A stretch of 64,000 nt of DNA from NCBI GenBank assembly GCA_964558465.1, contig CAZLEF010000005.1:52274-116273 (forward strand), written 5' to 3'. Shown here piece after piece: positions 43,763-52,711 of this stretch. This DNA is from JACJYC01 sp964558465. Its GTDB lineage: Bacteria > Bacteroidota > Bacteroidia > Chitinophagales > Saprospiraceae. Within the stretch, counting starts at the first letter, position 1. Each line of letters begins with the position of its first letter. The notes beneath the pieces were generated by a model. That model saw nothing but the letters and a program-made list of their open reading frames with translations, did not search any database and was not told the origin of the DNA. The position numbers and the translations under genes are program-made.

Positions 43763-44875
43763 TCAAATCCGGAAAAATATCCGTTTTTTGTATAGCCAGC
43801 AACACAAATACCAAAGGAGCGCCAAAACGAGCAGGCTGGTGATGATAGCCGTAATTGGTTCCCCGGTCCAACCCAGCAGGGAGGCGGTGAACGGGATCAC
43901 CATATTCCGGATCAGATCCGCGCCGCCCACGTGCGCAAACAGGTAAATGAACAAAGAATTCATGCCGACGATGGAAAAGAACAGAACCCCTTTGTTCCAT
44001 TTTTTGATATCGATCAGCCAATAGGAAAAAGCCAGCGCCAGAACGGTCCAGCCTCCGCTGACCAGGACAAAGGAAGAAGTGCAGATTCGTTTGATGATGG
44101 GGGTGATTGGGTGGAGCGCATAACCGGCAATGACGCCGACCGCGCCGGCGATCAACAATATTTTTAATTTCTGCAGACTGGTGCGGTCGCTGCTCAGCAG
44201 CTGACCGGCCAGCACACCCCAGATGGTATGGGCGGTCGTGGGAATGGCATTGAAGGAAACCCAGTGCCCTCCCAGGTCGGCCCCGCCGTATTGCAGATCC
44301 AGCCAGGTCCCGAAATTTTCATTTGGCGTAAAAGGATGATTAAAGCCTTCCACCGGGAATGCCCGGTAAATGACCTCCGTGGCGGCGATCAAGACCAGGG
44401 AGAAAAGGATTTGCACCCTGGCCGGTTTCTCCATTATCAGAAAAGCCAGCAAATAAGTGACCGACAGTTGGGCCAGCACATTCTGAAACCGGAACACGAT
44501 ATGGCCCGGCCCCATGCAATAAAGACCCCAACCGAGGAACAACAGCAGCAAGGCGCGTCGCAGCGCATGGTTTCGGATCTGAGACCGGGTTTGTCCGCGT
44601 TTGCGCCGGTTCGCAACAGAAAAAGGGATCGCCACGCCGACGATGAACATGAAGAAAGGCTGGATCAGGTCCCAGAAACGCAATCCGGCCCAGGGGTGAT
44701 GGTGAAACTGCAGGGCCGCCTGGCAGATCCAGGTTCCTTCCAGCGCCGGGCCGGTCAGGTGTTCAAACAAGGCGGTAAATTCGGCGATGAGCAGGAACAT
44801 GGTCAGGCCCCTGAAAAAATCAAGGGATTGGAAGCGGCCTTCTGAAGCGGGTGAAACGATGTTTTCAGTCGCCAT
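43763..44875 (-). CDS. second DUF5009-like membrane acyltransferase
   Basis: 370 aa, about ten membrane helices. Opening FQSLDFFRGLTMFLLIAE, with the D-x-FRG mark, and LIQPFFMFIVGVAIPFS match the family, but the sequence differs clearly from the paralog at 37937, including a longer N-terminus and an FPVEGFNHPFTPNENFGTWLDL loop. It probably O- or N-acylates a sugar at the membrane. A Bacteroidota-type -7 element (TATCTTTG) lies 21 bases before the ATG at 44875. Confidence 0.85.
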   Translation of the reverse strand: MATENIVSPASEGRFQSLDFFRGLTMFLLIAEFTALFEHLTGPALEGTWICQAALQFHHHPWAGLRFWDLIQPFFMFIVGVAIPFSVANRRKRGQTRSQIRNHALRRALLLLFLGWGLYCMGPGHIVFRFQNVLAQLSVTYLLAFLIMEKPARVQILFSLVLIAATEVIYRAFPVEGFNHPFTPNENFGTWLDLQYGGADLGGHWVSFNAIPTTAHTIWGVLAGQLLSSDRTSLQKLKILLIAGAVGVIAGYALHPITPIIKRICTSSFVLVSGGWTVLALAFSYWLIDIKKWNKGVLFFSIVGMNSLFIYLFAHVGGADLIRNMVIPFTASLLGWTGEPITAIITSLLVLALLWYLCCWLYKKRIFFRI

Positions 44876-44895
44876 AAGGAATGATAATTTTGGAC

Positions 44896-44903
44896 AAAGA
44901 TAA
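44896..44903 (-). promoter_or_regulatory. Bacteroidota promoter -7 element (TATCTTTG) of the acyltransferase gene
   Basis: Minus-strand TATCTTTG fits TAnnTTTG, with a TTG about 18 bases further upstream as a possible -33. It would give a short leader to the start at 44875. The upstream half lies inside the LRR gene remnant. Confidence 0.55.
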
Positions 44904-45104
44904 TGGACCTTTCACTGAACAATTTGCGTGTTTTGCCGGAAGATATCGGCCAATTGAAAAGGCTGAAAGTCCTGGATCTTTATTATAACGAGCTCGATCA
45001 TTTGCCCGAAAGCGCCGCCCTTTTATTGATAACAATCCAATTGAAGACGTCCCCAGGGAAATAATGATGGAAGGGATGGCTGCGGTCAGAAAATATCTGA
45101 AATG
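44904..45104 (+). pseudogene. leucine-rich-repeat protein fragment
   Basis: From ATG 44904 the frame reads LSLNNLRVLPEDIGQLKRLK and LDLYYNELDHLPES, one and a half LRR units, then shifts frame. A second frame continues NNPIEDVPREIMMEGMAAVRKYLK to a stop at 45104, the usual end of bacterial LRR repeats in LRR/ROCO-type proteins. At least one frameshift (near 45020) and loss of both the 5' repeats and any following domain show decay. Confidence 0.75.
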
Positions 45105-45143
45105 ACAGTTTATGGAAAATCCCGATCTACCTACGCCATCGCA

Positions 45144-46475
45144 TTATTCCCCAAAAGGATACGTCTCCGGCATCTGATGGCCGTCGGGCTCAATATGAAG
45201 CGGATGCAGCGCCTTTGATTCATTCAGAAAGATAAAAGCGTCGTAACGATTGGGAATAATGCTGGGTACATAGTTGCCCGCTTCCCGGTCCGGATGATAA
45301 ACGACCCCGATCGCCCGGTGCCCGAACGTCTTGTTGCCCAACACCATCTGGATTTCGGGCGACATGAGCAGGAGCAAGTCTTTTTCACCGGCCTGGTGCA
45401 TCAGGTGTTCCCAACTGCCTGTCCTGGCCGGCGGCATGTGCAGGTCGCGCATCACGTCGCCCCAATGCCGCCCTGCGATTACCCTACCCTGATAAGCGCC
45501 GAATCCGACGGTAAAAACCGCTTTTTCAGGGTGGTCTTCTCTCACCAGCTGACCCACGTTCACCATTCCTTCCCTGCGCATATCGGTAGCCCTGGCATCG
45601 CCGATATGGGTATTGTGTTCCCAGACAATCGCCTTGGCTTTCGGGCCGTGGTGATCCATCAGGCGGTTCAGCGTTTCCACCATATGCCGGTCGCGGATAT
45701 TCCAGGACCTGGGGCCGCTTTGTATCATCGTCCGGTAGTATCGTTCGGCATTGACTGCCACAAATGCGTTTTGTTCGGTACTCATCACGGCTTCCGGGTC
45801 GGAGTTGTAATTTTCCATTTTCCGGAGAATTTCCCCGAGCAATTCCACCACCTCGTTTTCGCAGGATGCGGGCGCCAATGGGTTGAGCGTTGAACGGGCG
45901 TAACCGCCACCCTCTTCGTTGTAGGGTTCGAAACATTTCCATGCCTGCAGCGCTGTTTCCTTTGCAGCCGGGTCGGCCTTGTCCAGATAGCCGATAATGG
46001 CTTCCAGCGATTCCCAAAGGCTGTACACGTCCAGGCCGTAAAACCCGATTTTTTTATTGGAGGGTTTGCCCGTATTGAAGTTTCGCAACCATTCGGCCAG
46101 CGCAACAATTTCCCAGTTGGCCCACATCCAGGTTGGCCAACGGTTGAAGGCGTGGAGTACTTCCATTGCCGACCCGCCGGAATCGGGATACCCCTTGATG
46201 AAACGGTTCAGCCGGTAACAGTCGGGCCAGTCTCCTTCTACAGCAATGAAAGAAAACCCTTTTTCCGTGATCAACCGTTTGCTGATCGCAGTGCGCAAGG
46301 TATAGTACTCATGGGTCCCGTGCGAGGCTTCGCCCAGCAATACATAACGGGCCTCCCCAATGGCCTCCATCAAGGCATCCATCGCGCTTTCCTCATCAAG
46401 TGGGAGCGAATTTTTTTGGATCAGGTCGGCTAATTGAATGATTTCACCGCTATCTTTTATGATGAAACTGTTCAT
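45144..46475 (-). CDS. erythromycin-esterase-like hydrolase
   Basis: 443 aa, cytoplasmic. Family marks: LLGEASHGTHEYYTLR (catalytic Glu and His, about 47-60), FIAVEGDWPDCYRLNRF, WANWEIVALAEWLR, and AIVWEHNTHIGDAR with the second catalytic His. Despite the family name, members like this, found next to phosphoribosyltransferases and hydrolases, are widespread in non-resistant bacteria and their substrate is unknown. It is divergent from the hydrolase-PRTase-RNR operon, and a 14-bp inverted repeat lies between the two start regions. Confidence 0.9.
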   Translation of the reverse strand: MNSFIIKDSGEIIQLADLIQKNSLPLDEESAMDALMEAIGEARYVLLGEASHGTHEYYTLRTAISKRLITEKGFSFIAVEGDWPDCYRLNRFIKGYPDSGGSAMEVLHAFNRWPTWMWANWEIVALAEWLRNFNTGKPSNKKIGFYGLDVYSLWESLEAIIGYLDKADPAAKETALQAWKCFEPYNEEGGGYARSTLNPLAPASCENEVVELLGEILRKMENYNSDPEAVMSTEQNAFVAVNAERYYRTMIQSGPRSWNIRDRHMVETLNRLMDHHGPKAKAIVWEHNTHIGDARATDMRREGMVNVGQLVREDHPEKAVFTVGFGAYQGRVIAGRHWGDVMRDLHMPPARTGSWEHLMHQAGEKDLLLLMSPEIQMVLGNKTFGHRAIGVVYHPDREAGNYVPSIIPNRYDAFIFLNESKALHPLHIEPDGHQMPETYPFGE

Positions 46476-46520
46476 GGCGTCATTTTCCCTTAAATAAATG
46501 CAATCTGCCTGATTTTTGCC

Positions 46521-46557
46521 ATGACCACAATCATGAACCAGGTATGATCGTGGTCAT
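46521..46557. promoter_or_regulatory. long inverted repeat between divergent genes
   Basis: ATGACCACAATCAT (46521-46534) and ATGATCGTGGTCAT (46544-46557) are inverted copies with one mismatch in 14 and a 9-nt spacer. Placed between the esterase start (46475) and the hydrolase start (46608), it could be a shared operator. Confidence 0.6.
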
Positions 46558-46607
46558 CGTAAATTTTTGTCAACATGCGTATAATGGTAACAATGAAATC
46601 CTGCGTT

Positions 46608-47270
46608 ATGAAAACAGAAACACAAACGGACGTATCCATCCACTTGGAAGACGTTGTTCTTGCCGCCAACCTCACCGTTCCGGAAAAAGCAAGAGGTATC
46701 GTTTTGTTTTCCCACGGCAGCGGCAGCAGCCGTTTTAGCCCGCGGAACCGCTTCGTTGCGGAAGAATTGAACCATTCCGGCATAGCGACTTTGCTGGTTG
46801 ACTTGCTCACCCGCGGGGAGGATGACCGGTATGAAACCCGTTTTGATATCGGCCTGCTGACCCGACGCCTGTCGGGCATCACCCGGTGGGTAACGGTTCA
46901 ACCGGAGTTGAAGCACCTCCATGTGGGTTACTTCGGGGCCAGTACCGGCGCTGCTTCAGCGTTGCGGGCAGCGGCAATGTGGGCGGATAAGATTTTTGCG
47001 GTGGTGTCGAGAGGCGGGCGGCCGGATCTGGCAAAAAACGCTTTGCCTTTGGTTCAGGCGCCGACCCTGCTCATTGTCGGTTCGTTTGATGAACAGGTCA
47101 TTGAACTGAATGAAGAGGCATATGAACAATTGAATTGCCTGAAGCATTTGGAAATTGTAGAGGGCGCCTCCCACTTGTTTGAGGAACCGGGCAAGCTGGA
47201 GGAAGTGGCGGTTCTGGCTGCAAAATGGTTCGACAGGTACCTCCAGCCTGAATTGGAGAAGATGGAATGA
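46608..47270 (+). CDS. dienelactone-hydrolase-type alpha/beta hydrolase
   Basis: 220 aa from the Met at 46608 (MKTETQTDV); the frame is open from 46575, but the added 11 residues look unconserved. Core motifs: IVLFSHGSGSSRFSPRN (oxyanion region), the nucleophile elbow GYFGASTGAAS with Ser, IVGSFDEQV with Asp and GASHLFEEPG with His, a complete triad. Hydrolases of this type commonly precede or are fused to phosphoribosyltransferases; the substrate is unknown. 45 bases to the next gene. Confidence 0.85.
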   Translation: MKTETQTDVSIHLEDVVLAANLTVPEKARGIVLFSHGSGSSRFSPRNRFVAEELNHSGIATLLVDLLTRGEDDRYETRFDIGLLTRRLSGITRWVTVQPELKHLHVGYFGASTGAASALRAAAMWADKIFAVVSRGGRPDLAKNALPLVQAPTLLIVGSFDEQVIELNEEAYEQLNCLKHLEIVEGASHLFEEPGKLEEVAVLAAKWFDRYLQPELEKME

Positions 47271-47315
47271 TGCGGGAAAATAAAACCTGATTTTTTACTG
47301 CCAAAAAAACCAACC

Positions 47316-47951
47316 ATGCGATTCAGAGACAGAATTGATGCCGCTATACAACTGGCGCCCATGTTGGAAAAATACAGAAATGAAGAAGGCGTAGTGCTGG
47401 CCGTACCCAGAGGCGGCGTGCCCATCGGGCACTACCTCGCCAAATATTTCAATTTCCCGCTGGAGCTGCTGATGACCAAAAAACTGGGGCTGCCTTCGCA
47501 ACCCGAATACGCCATCGGCGCGGTCACGCTGGAAGACTGCATCCTGGAGGATACCTCCCAGGTATCGCAGGAGTATGTGGAAAGTGAGGTAAAACGGATC
47601 AGGGAAGAGCTCCGGCGGCGATATTATAAATTCATGGGCGGCAAGCAACCTGTCGACCTGAAAGGAAAGACGGTCATCATTGTCGACGACGGCATTGCTA
47701 CCGGGCGGACGATTTTAGCCGCCATCAAACTCCTGCGGAGAAAACACCCCAAACGACTGGTGGTTGCCGTGCCGGTAGCTCCGGCAGCCGCGGCTGAGGA
47801 TTTTGAAGAATTGGTGGACGACTTTATTTGCCTGTATACCCCGAGCCTGTTCTATAGTGTAAGTACCTTTTATGACGACTTTGAACAGGTGGAGGACGAT
47901 GAGGTCATTACCCTTATGCAGGAGTTGAACAACCGGGCGTTGACGGTGTGA
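47316..47951 (+). CDS. phosphoribosyltransferase-family protein
   Basis: 211 aa. PRPP loop VIIVDDGIATGRT (about 127-139) with the acidic pair, opening VVLAVPRGGVPIGHYLA, and YAIGAVTLED. This is the family often found with alpha/beta hydrolases and erythromycin-esterase-like proteins; its base or acceptor is not known, and it is not a standard purine or pyrimidine salvage enzyme. Twelve bases to the ribonucleotide reductase gene, so it is in the same operon. Confidence 0.9.
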   Translation: MRFRDRIDAAIQLAPMLEKYRNEEGVVLAVPRGGVPIGHYLAKYFNFPLELLMTKKLGLPSQPEYAIGAVTLEDCILEDTSQVSQEYVESEVKRIREELRRRYYKFMGGKQPVDLKGKTVIIVDDGIATGRTILAAIKLLRRKHPKRLVVAVPVAPAAAAEDFEELVDDFICLYTPSLFYSVSTFYDDFEQVEDDEVITLMQELNNRALTV

Positions 47952-47963
47952 AAAACAGCCAAG

Positions 47964-49682
47964 ATGGACCTCCTGACCGACAATGCCCTGCAGATCCTGA
48001 AAAGCCGTTACCTGCTCAGAGACCCGGACGGGAAGATCTGTGAAACCCCGGAGCAACTGTTCCGCAGGGTAGCCGGCGCGGTTGCATCTGCCGAATTGAA
48101 ATGGAGCGACCGGAAAGCCGTCGATTTTTGGAGCGAATCCTTTTTCCGGTTGATGTTTGACCTGGATTTTCTGCCCAATTCCCCAACCCTGATGAATGCC
48201 GGAACGGAAAAAGGCCAATTGAGCGCCTGTTTCGTCCTGCCTGTTGAAGACAGCCTCGAAAGCATCTTCACCAGCCTGAAAAATGCCGCCCTCATCCACC
48301 AGAGCGGGGGCGGAACGGGGTTTAACTTCTCCCGGCTCCGGCCTGAAGGCGACCGGGTAACGACCGCCGGCGGGGTTTCTTCCGGGCCGGTTTCCTTCAT
48401 CCGCATTTTCGACTTTGCCACCGAAACCGTCCGCCAGGGTGGCAGGCGGCGGGGCGCCAATATGGGTATCCTCAACGCCGACCACCCCGATATTGAAACT
48501 TTCATCTCCGCCAAAGCCGACGGCAAAAAACTCCGGAATTTTAACCTTTCCGTGGGTGTTACCGATGCCTTCCTCTCGGCAGTGGAACAGGACGGCGAAT
48601 GGAATCTCATCAACCCGCGCACGGAGGCCATTACCCGGACCCTGAAAGCAAAAACATTGTGGCAGCAACTGGTGGAGCAGGCCTGGCAAACCGGCGACCC
48701 CGGCCTGATCTTTTTTGATACCGTCAACCGCTATCATTCTGTGCCCGGCCTCGGCGCAGTCACGGGTATGAATCCCTGCGGGGAAATGCCGTTGCTGGAT
48801 TATGAAAGCTGTAATCTGGGGTCCATCAACCTTTCCAGGATGATCAAAGAAAAGGACGCCGGCATCGATTGGGAAAAACTGGAAACCACGGTCAAAACCG
48901 CCATCCGTTTCCTGGACGATGTGATCGAGATCAACCAGTACATTTTGCCGGAAATAGAACGGGTTACCAGGGCCACCCGCAAGGTCGGGTTGGGGGTGAT
49001 GGGCTGGGCGGAAATGCTGATCCGGCTGGATATCCCTTATGCCTCTGACGAAGCGGTACAACTCGCCTCCCGGCTGATGCAGTTCATCAACGACCGGAGC
49101 CGCGAAGTTTCGTCGGAACTGGCCCGCCAACGCGGCCCTTTCCCCGCCTGGGACAAAAGCATTTATTATCCGGGCCAACCCCTGCGCAATGCCACCCGGA
49201 CGAGCATTGCACCTACCGGCACCATTTCCATTCTTGCCGGCACGTCTTCCTCCATCGAGCCGCTGTATGCGCTGGCCTTTCGCCGGGTAGGCATTCTGGA
49301 CCATAAAAGTCAACTGGAACTGAACCGGGTGGTCCGGGAAAAGATCCGGGCTGCAGGTTTCTGGACGGACGAACTGGCGCGCCAGATACAGGAAACAGGT
49401 TCCGTCGCAGACTGTCCGGACTTGCCCGAGCACCTCAGGGGCCTCCTCAAAACCAGTCTGGAGATCCCGTGGCAATACCATGTCCGGCACCAGATCGCCT
49501 TTCAGCAACATACCGACAGCGCGGTCTCCAAAACCATCAACCTGCCGGAAAATGCTACCCGGGATGACATAGCAGGCGCCTTCCTCACGGCCTGGAAATC
49601 CGGGGCGAAGGGCATCACGGTTTACCGGAGCGGGAGCAGGGTCGGGCAGGTGTTGCGGGAGGGGGGGAGGGGTAGAGGGTGA
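47964..49682 (+). CDS. nrdJ: adenosylcobalamin-dependent ribonucleotide reductase (class II)
   Basis: 572 aa. Reduces ribonucleotides using a B12-derived radical, independent of oxygen. Visible: LDFLPNSPTLMNAG, the substrate-side Cys in LSACFVLPVEDS, GGGTGFNFSRLRP, the catalytic loop MNPCGEMPLL with the thiyl Cys, CNLGSINL, and PTGTISILAGTSSSIEPLYAL. No ATP cone is present at the N-terminus. The C-terminus ends VLREGGRGRG inside a GTGAGAGG microsatellite, so the last residues and stop may have been altered; no terminal Cys pair for reduction is seen. Last gene of the operon with hydrolase and PRTase. Confidence 0.9.
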   Translation: MDLLTDNALQILKSRYLLRDPDGKICETPEQLFRRVAGAVASAELKWSDRKAVDFWSESFFRLMFDLDFLPNSPTLMNAGTEKGQLSACFVLPVEDSLESIFTSLKNAALIHQSGGGTGFNFSRLRPEGDRVTTAGGVSSGPVSFIRIFDFATETVRQGGRRRGANMGILNADHPDIETFISAKADGKKLRNFNLSVGVTDAFLSAVEQDGEWNLINPRTEAITRTLKAKTLWQQLVEQAWQTGDPGLIFFDTVNRYHSVPGLGAVTGMNPCGEMPLLDYESCNLGSINLSRMIKEKDAGIDWEKLETTVKTAIRFLDDVIEINQYILPEIERVTRATRKVGLGVMGWAEMLIRLDIPYASDEAVQLASRLMQFINDRSREVSSELARQRGPFPAWDKSIYYPGQPLRNATRTSIAPTGTISILAGTSSSIEPLYALAFRRVGILDHKSQLELNRVVREKIRAAGFWTDELARQIQETGSVADCPDLPEHLRGLLKTSLEIPWQYHVRHQIAFQQHTDSAVSKTINLPENATRDDIAGAFLTAWKSGAKGITVYRSGSRVGQVLREGGRGRG

Positions 49683-49753
49683 GAGGGTGAGAGAGGTGAG
49701 AGGGTGGGAGAGGTGAGAGGGTGAGAGAGGTGAGAGAGGTGAGAGGGTGAGAG
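49673..49753. repeat. GTGAGAGG microsatellite
   Basis: About ten imperfect units of GTGAGAGG / GTGAGA run from the end of the ribonucleotide reductase gene. The stop codon of that gene (49680-49682) lies inside the array, so copy-number change can alter its C-terminus. Confidence 0.85.
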
Positions 49754-49865
49754 CCCCGACTACCTACTAACTTCGCCGGGCTACGTCGGTCGGAGAAAGC
49801 TTCGTCGGGTGAGAGTGAGATGACGAAATCGGCAAGGCTCAGCATAAAGCGGGTGACGGGAGTAT
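49754..49865. other. intergenic repeat-like stretch
   Basis: After the microsatellite come two similar words, CTTCGCCGGG and CTTCGTCGGG, about 30 bases apart around GGTCGGAGAAAG, then unstructured sequence. No gene is visible. Confidence 0.35.
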
Positions 49866-50369
49866 TTAGTTGAACAGATCATCCATCGTCAGAGTTTTGT
49901 CGATCAGCCCCAGGCTGTGTTCGTTGGCCTTTAGTCCGAAGGTGGTGATGAGAACCAGGAATAATTGTTTTTTGGTTTTGGTGGCTTCCCGGAAAATTTC
50001 CATTTTTTCAATCAGTTTTTCAGCATTCTTCCTGGTCACCGTATATTCCTGATTGTAATACTTGATCTCACAGATGTTGATCGTTTGATCATTCCGGTCG
50101 ATCAGGAGGTCAATCCGCAGGCCGGGTTCGTTGGCGGTTCCCGGTTTATAAAAAGCAGATGAAAGGGAATAGATGCCGGCTATATCCAGGGCTTTTTTTA
50201 TTTGGGGGATATGTTTCAGGCAGATGCTTTCAAAAGCGTAACCGCTCCAGGTTTTATAGGGTTGGGTCTGATTGAGGTGTTTCCAGGTTTGGTCGCCCTC
50301 CTGTTCGGCATTTTCAATAAACCTGAGATAGAACAGGGAATATTCTTGAGAAAATTTATTACCTTTCAA
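49866..50369 (-). pseudogene. C-terminal remnant of a DUF234-type AAA ATPase (PD-(D/E)XK end)
   Basis: 167 codons open from a Met at 50367-50369. The text matches the C-terminal domain of archaeal/bacterial ATPases: YKTWSGYAFESICLKH, LRIDLLIDRNDQTINICEIKYY (the D and E-x-K of the nuclease fold) and a closing FLVLITTFGLKANEHS. The P-loop ATPase and winged helix that should precede are missing, replaced by the divergent oxidoreductase operon 15 bases away. Probably a truncated gene; expression as a stand-alone nuclease-fold protein cannot be excluded. Confidence 0.7.
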
Positions 50370-50384
50370 CCCACAATGTAAATC

Positions 50385-50951
50385 ATGAAAAGACGGGACA
50401 TTTTAAAGTACACCGCGCTGGCTACAGGCGCCGCGGTCGCCGCTCCGCTGGTCAGTTCCCTGCTGGCCGGTTGCCGGCCTGAAGCGGCTGCCGATGCGTC
50501 GGACAGCGCCCTGCAGTTTTTCAGCCGGGAAGAATTTTCCCTGGTCAAAGAACTTGCCGACCTCATCCTGCCCAAAACGGACAGCCCCTCTGCTTCCGAT
50601 GTCGGTGTGCACAACATGATCGATCATATGGTCGGAAAGGTTTACCCTGAAAAGGACCGGGAAGCCTATAAAAACGGTTTTGCCGCCCTGGCCGGCTACC
50701 TTAACACATCCGGCTTTTCGAAACTGGCGCCGGATAAAAAATTGAATTTGCTGAAAGAACTGGAATTGTCCCGGGCAGATGAGCTGAAAGACACTCGCCA
50801 GGCCTTTCTGGACTTTAAACAGCAAACGGTCGCCTACTACCTTTCCAGCGAAGAGATCGGCGCCAAATTTTTAACCTATTTGCCCGTACCCGGAAAATAC
50901 GAACCTTGTATTTCCCTGGAAGAAGCGGGTGGAAAAGCCTGGGCGTTATGA
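50385..50951 (+). CDS. gluconate 2-dehydrogenase subunit 3-family lipoprotein
   Basis: 188 aa. N-terminus MKRRDILKYTALATG is a Tat-like twin-arginine signal, followed by a lipobox LLAGC at about 29, so probably an exported lipoprotein. The rest (FFSREEFSLVKELADLILPKTDSPSASDVGVHNMIDHMV) is the small-subunit domain of gluconate 2-dehydrogenase-like membrane oxidoreductases. It overlaps the GMC flavoprotein gene by 4 bases (ATGA) and probably chaperones or exports that partner. Confidence 0.9.
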   Translation: MKRRDILKYTALATGAAVAAPLVSSLLAGCRPEAAADASDSALQFFSREEFSLVKELADLILPKTDSPSASDVGVHNMIDHMVGKVYPEKDREAYKNGFAALAGYLNTSGFSKLAPDKKLNLLKELELSRADELKDTRQAFLDFKQQTVAYYLSSEEIGAKFLTYLPVPGKYEPCISLEEAGGKAWAL

Positions 50952-52660
50952 ACTTTAATATGCAAGGACAAAACGAGGTCACCTTTGACGCGATCGTCAT
51001 CGGTTCCGGTATCAGCGGCGGTTTTGCGGCCATGGAGCTCTGCAAAAAAGGGTATAAAACCCTGGTGCTTGAACGGGGAAGAATGGTCAAACACGGGGAA
51101 TATGAAACTGCAGGCCTGGACCCCTGGGACATTCCCAACCAGAACATGGTGACCGCTGAGGAGATCGCCAGGCATTATTTCAAACAGAACCGCCTGTCCT
51201 GGTGGGTCCGGGAAGACCATAAACACTTTATCAATAAAGACGACGAATATCCCTACGATGAGGTGGAGCGTTTCGACTGGATTCGCGGGCATCACGTCGG
51301 CGGACGTTCGATCATGTGGGGCCGGCATTGTTACCGGTGGAGCGACATCGACTTCGAAGCGAATGCAAGAGAAGGCATTGCCGTCGACTGGCCCATCCGA
51401 TACAAAGACATCGAGCCCTGGTATGACTACGTGGAGACCTTCGTCGGCGTTAGCGGCCAGAAGGAAGGGCTGAAACAAGTGCCGGACGGGAAATTCCTGC
51501 CGCCCTTCCCGTTGAACTGCGCCGAACAGCACCTCCGTGAAGCCGTGGCCAAGGTTTATCCCGGGCGGGTGATTACCCCGGGCAGGGTCGCCAACCTGTC
51601 GGAATACAACCCGGAGGTACACAAAGGGACCCGGGGCCAATGCCAGACCCGCGACCGCTGCGTAAGGGGCTGCCCTTACGGCGCCTATTACAGCAGTTTG
51701 TCGGCTTCCCTACCCGTTGCTGAAGCCACCGGCAACCTGACCCTCCGGCCGGACAGCGTCGTACACGAAATTGTTTTTGATCAAAAAACAGGCAAAGCAA
51801 GCAGCGTTCGGATCAAAGACGCCAATACCGGCGAAGAAATTGAATTTTTTGCCCGGGTGATCTTCTGCAATGCCAGTACGATCGGCACCACCGCCATATT
51901 GCTCAACAGCCGTTCCGAAACCTTCCCGGACGGCCTGGGTAACAGCAGCGGCGAACTGGGCCATAACATGATGGACCACCACTACGGCATGGGCGCTTCA
52001 GGCGTTCTGCCGGGTTTTGAGGATACGTATTACAAAGGCCGGAAACCCGTCGGGTTTTATATACCCAGGTTCAGGAATATCGACGAGGCTTCCCGGCAGA
52101 AAGATTACGTCCGCGGCTTCGGTTACCAGGGCGGCGCCATCCGCGGGCCCAATGCCCCGGAAGGCGCTCTCGGAGCGGAATTGAAAAACACCCTTTTCAA
52201 CCCTGGTCCTTACCATATCCGCATGACCTGTTTCGGTGAACTCCTGCCTTATCACGAGAACCGGATGTTCCTCAATTTTGACAAAAAGGATAAAAACGGC
52301 TTGCCCATTATCACCTTCGACGCCAAATTGCGCGACAACGAGATGAAACTCCGCGAAGACGGCGTCCGCTGCGCTGTGGAAATGCTGGAAGCCGCCGGAT
52401 GCAAGGAAATTGTGTACAATAACGACGCTACCGCCCCCGGCGCCTGCATCCACGAAATGGGTACGGCGCGCATGGGCAAAGACCCCAAAACCAGCGTGCT
52501 GAACAAATGGAATCAGATGCACGAAGTCCCCAATGTATTTGTGACCGACGGCGCCTGCATGACCAGTTCAGGCACCCAAAATCCGAGCATCACCTATATG
52601 GCGCTGACGGCCAGGGCGGTGGATTATTTCCATAAACAGGTGAATGACGGGATGCTTTAG
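50948..52660 (+). CDS. GMC-family FAD oxidoreductase
   Basis: 570 aa; start at 50948 (MNFNMQGQNEV), overlapping the previous stop. FAD-binding fingerprint AIVIGSGISGGFAAMELCKKG (about 13-33) with E in VLERG. A Cys-rich segment GQCQTRDRCVRGCPYGAYY (around 235) is as in gluconate/glucose 2-dehydrogenase-type members. C-terminal HEMGTARMG and GTQNPSITYMALTARAVDYF hold the catalytic His/Asn region. With the subunit 3 lipoprotein it forms a periplasmic sugar or polyol dehydrogenase carried across by the partner's Tat signal; no cytochrome subunit is encoded next to it, so the electron acceptor is open. Confidence 0.92.
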   Translation: MNFNMQGQNEVTFDAIVIGSGISGGFAAMELCKKGYKTLVLERGRMVKHGEYETAGLDPWDIPNQNMVTAEEIARHYFKQNRLSWWVREDHKHFINKDDEYPYDEVERFDWIRGHHVGGRSIMWGRHCYRWSDIDFEANAREGIAVDWPIRYKDIEPWYDYVETFVGVSGQKEGLKQVPDGKFLPPFPLNCAEQHLREAVAKVYPGRVITPGRVANLSEYNPEVHKGTRGQCQTRDRCVRGCPYGAYYSSLSASLPVAEATGNLTLRPDSVVHEIVFDQKTGKASSVRIKDANTGEEIEFFARVIFCNASTIGTTAILLNSRSETFPDGLGNSSGELGHNMMDHHYGMGASGVLPGFEDTYYKGRKPVGFYIPRFRNIDEASRQKDYVRGFGYQGGAIRGPNAPEGALGAELKNTLFNPGPYHIRMTCFGELLPYHENRMFLNFDKKDKNGLPIITFDAKLRDNEMKLREDGVRCAVEMLEAAGCKEIVYNNDATAPGACIHEMGTARMGKDPKTSVLNKWNQMHEVPNVFVTDGACMTSSGTQNPSITYMALTARAVDYFHKQVNDGML

Positions 52661-52711
52661 TTAGTTGTCAGTTGCCGGGAACAGAGCGAATTCGAAGTTC
52701 AGTTGTCAGTC

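Noticed and set aside
47715..49511. 598-codon minus-strand frame across PRTase/RNR
   Set aside because: Antisense to two well-supported genes.
49673..49753. Possible CRISPR or coding repeat
   Set aside because: Short 8-base units without spacers; a simple microsatellite.
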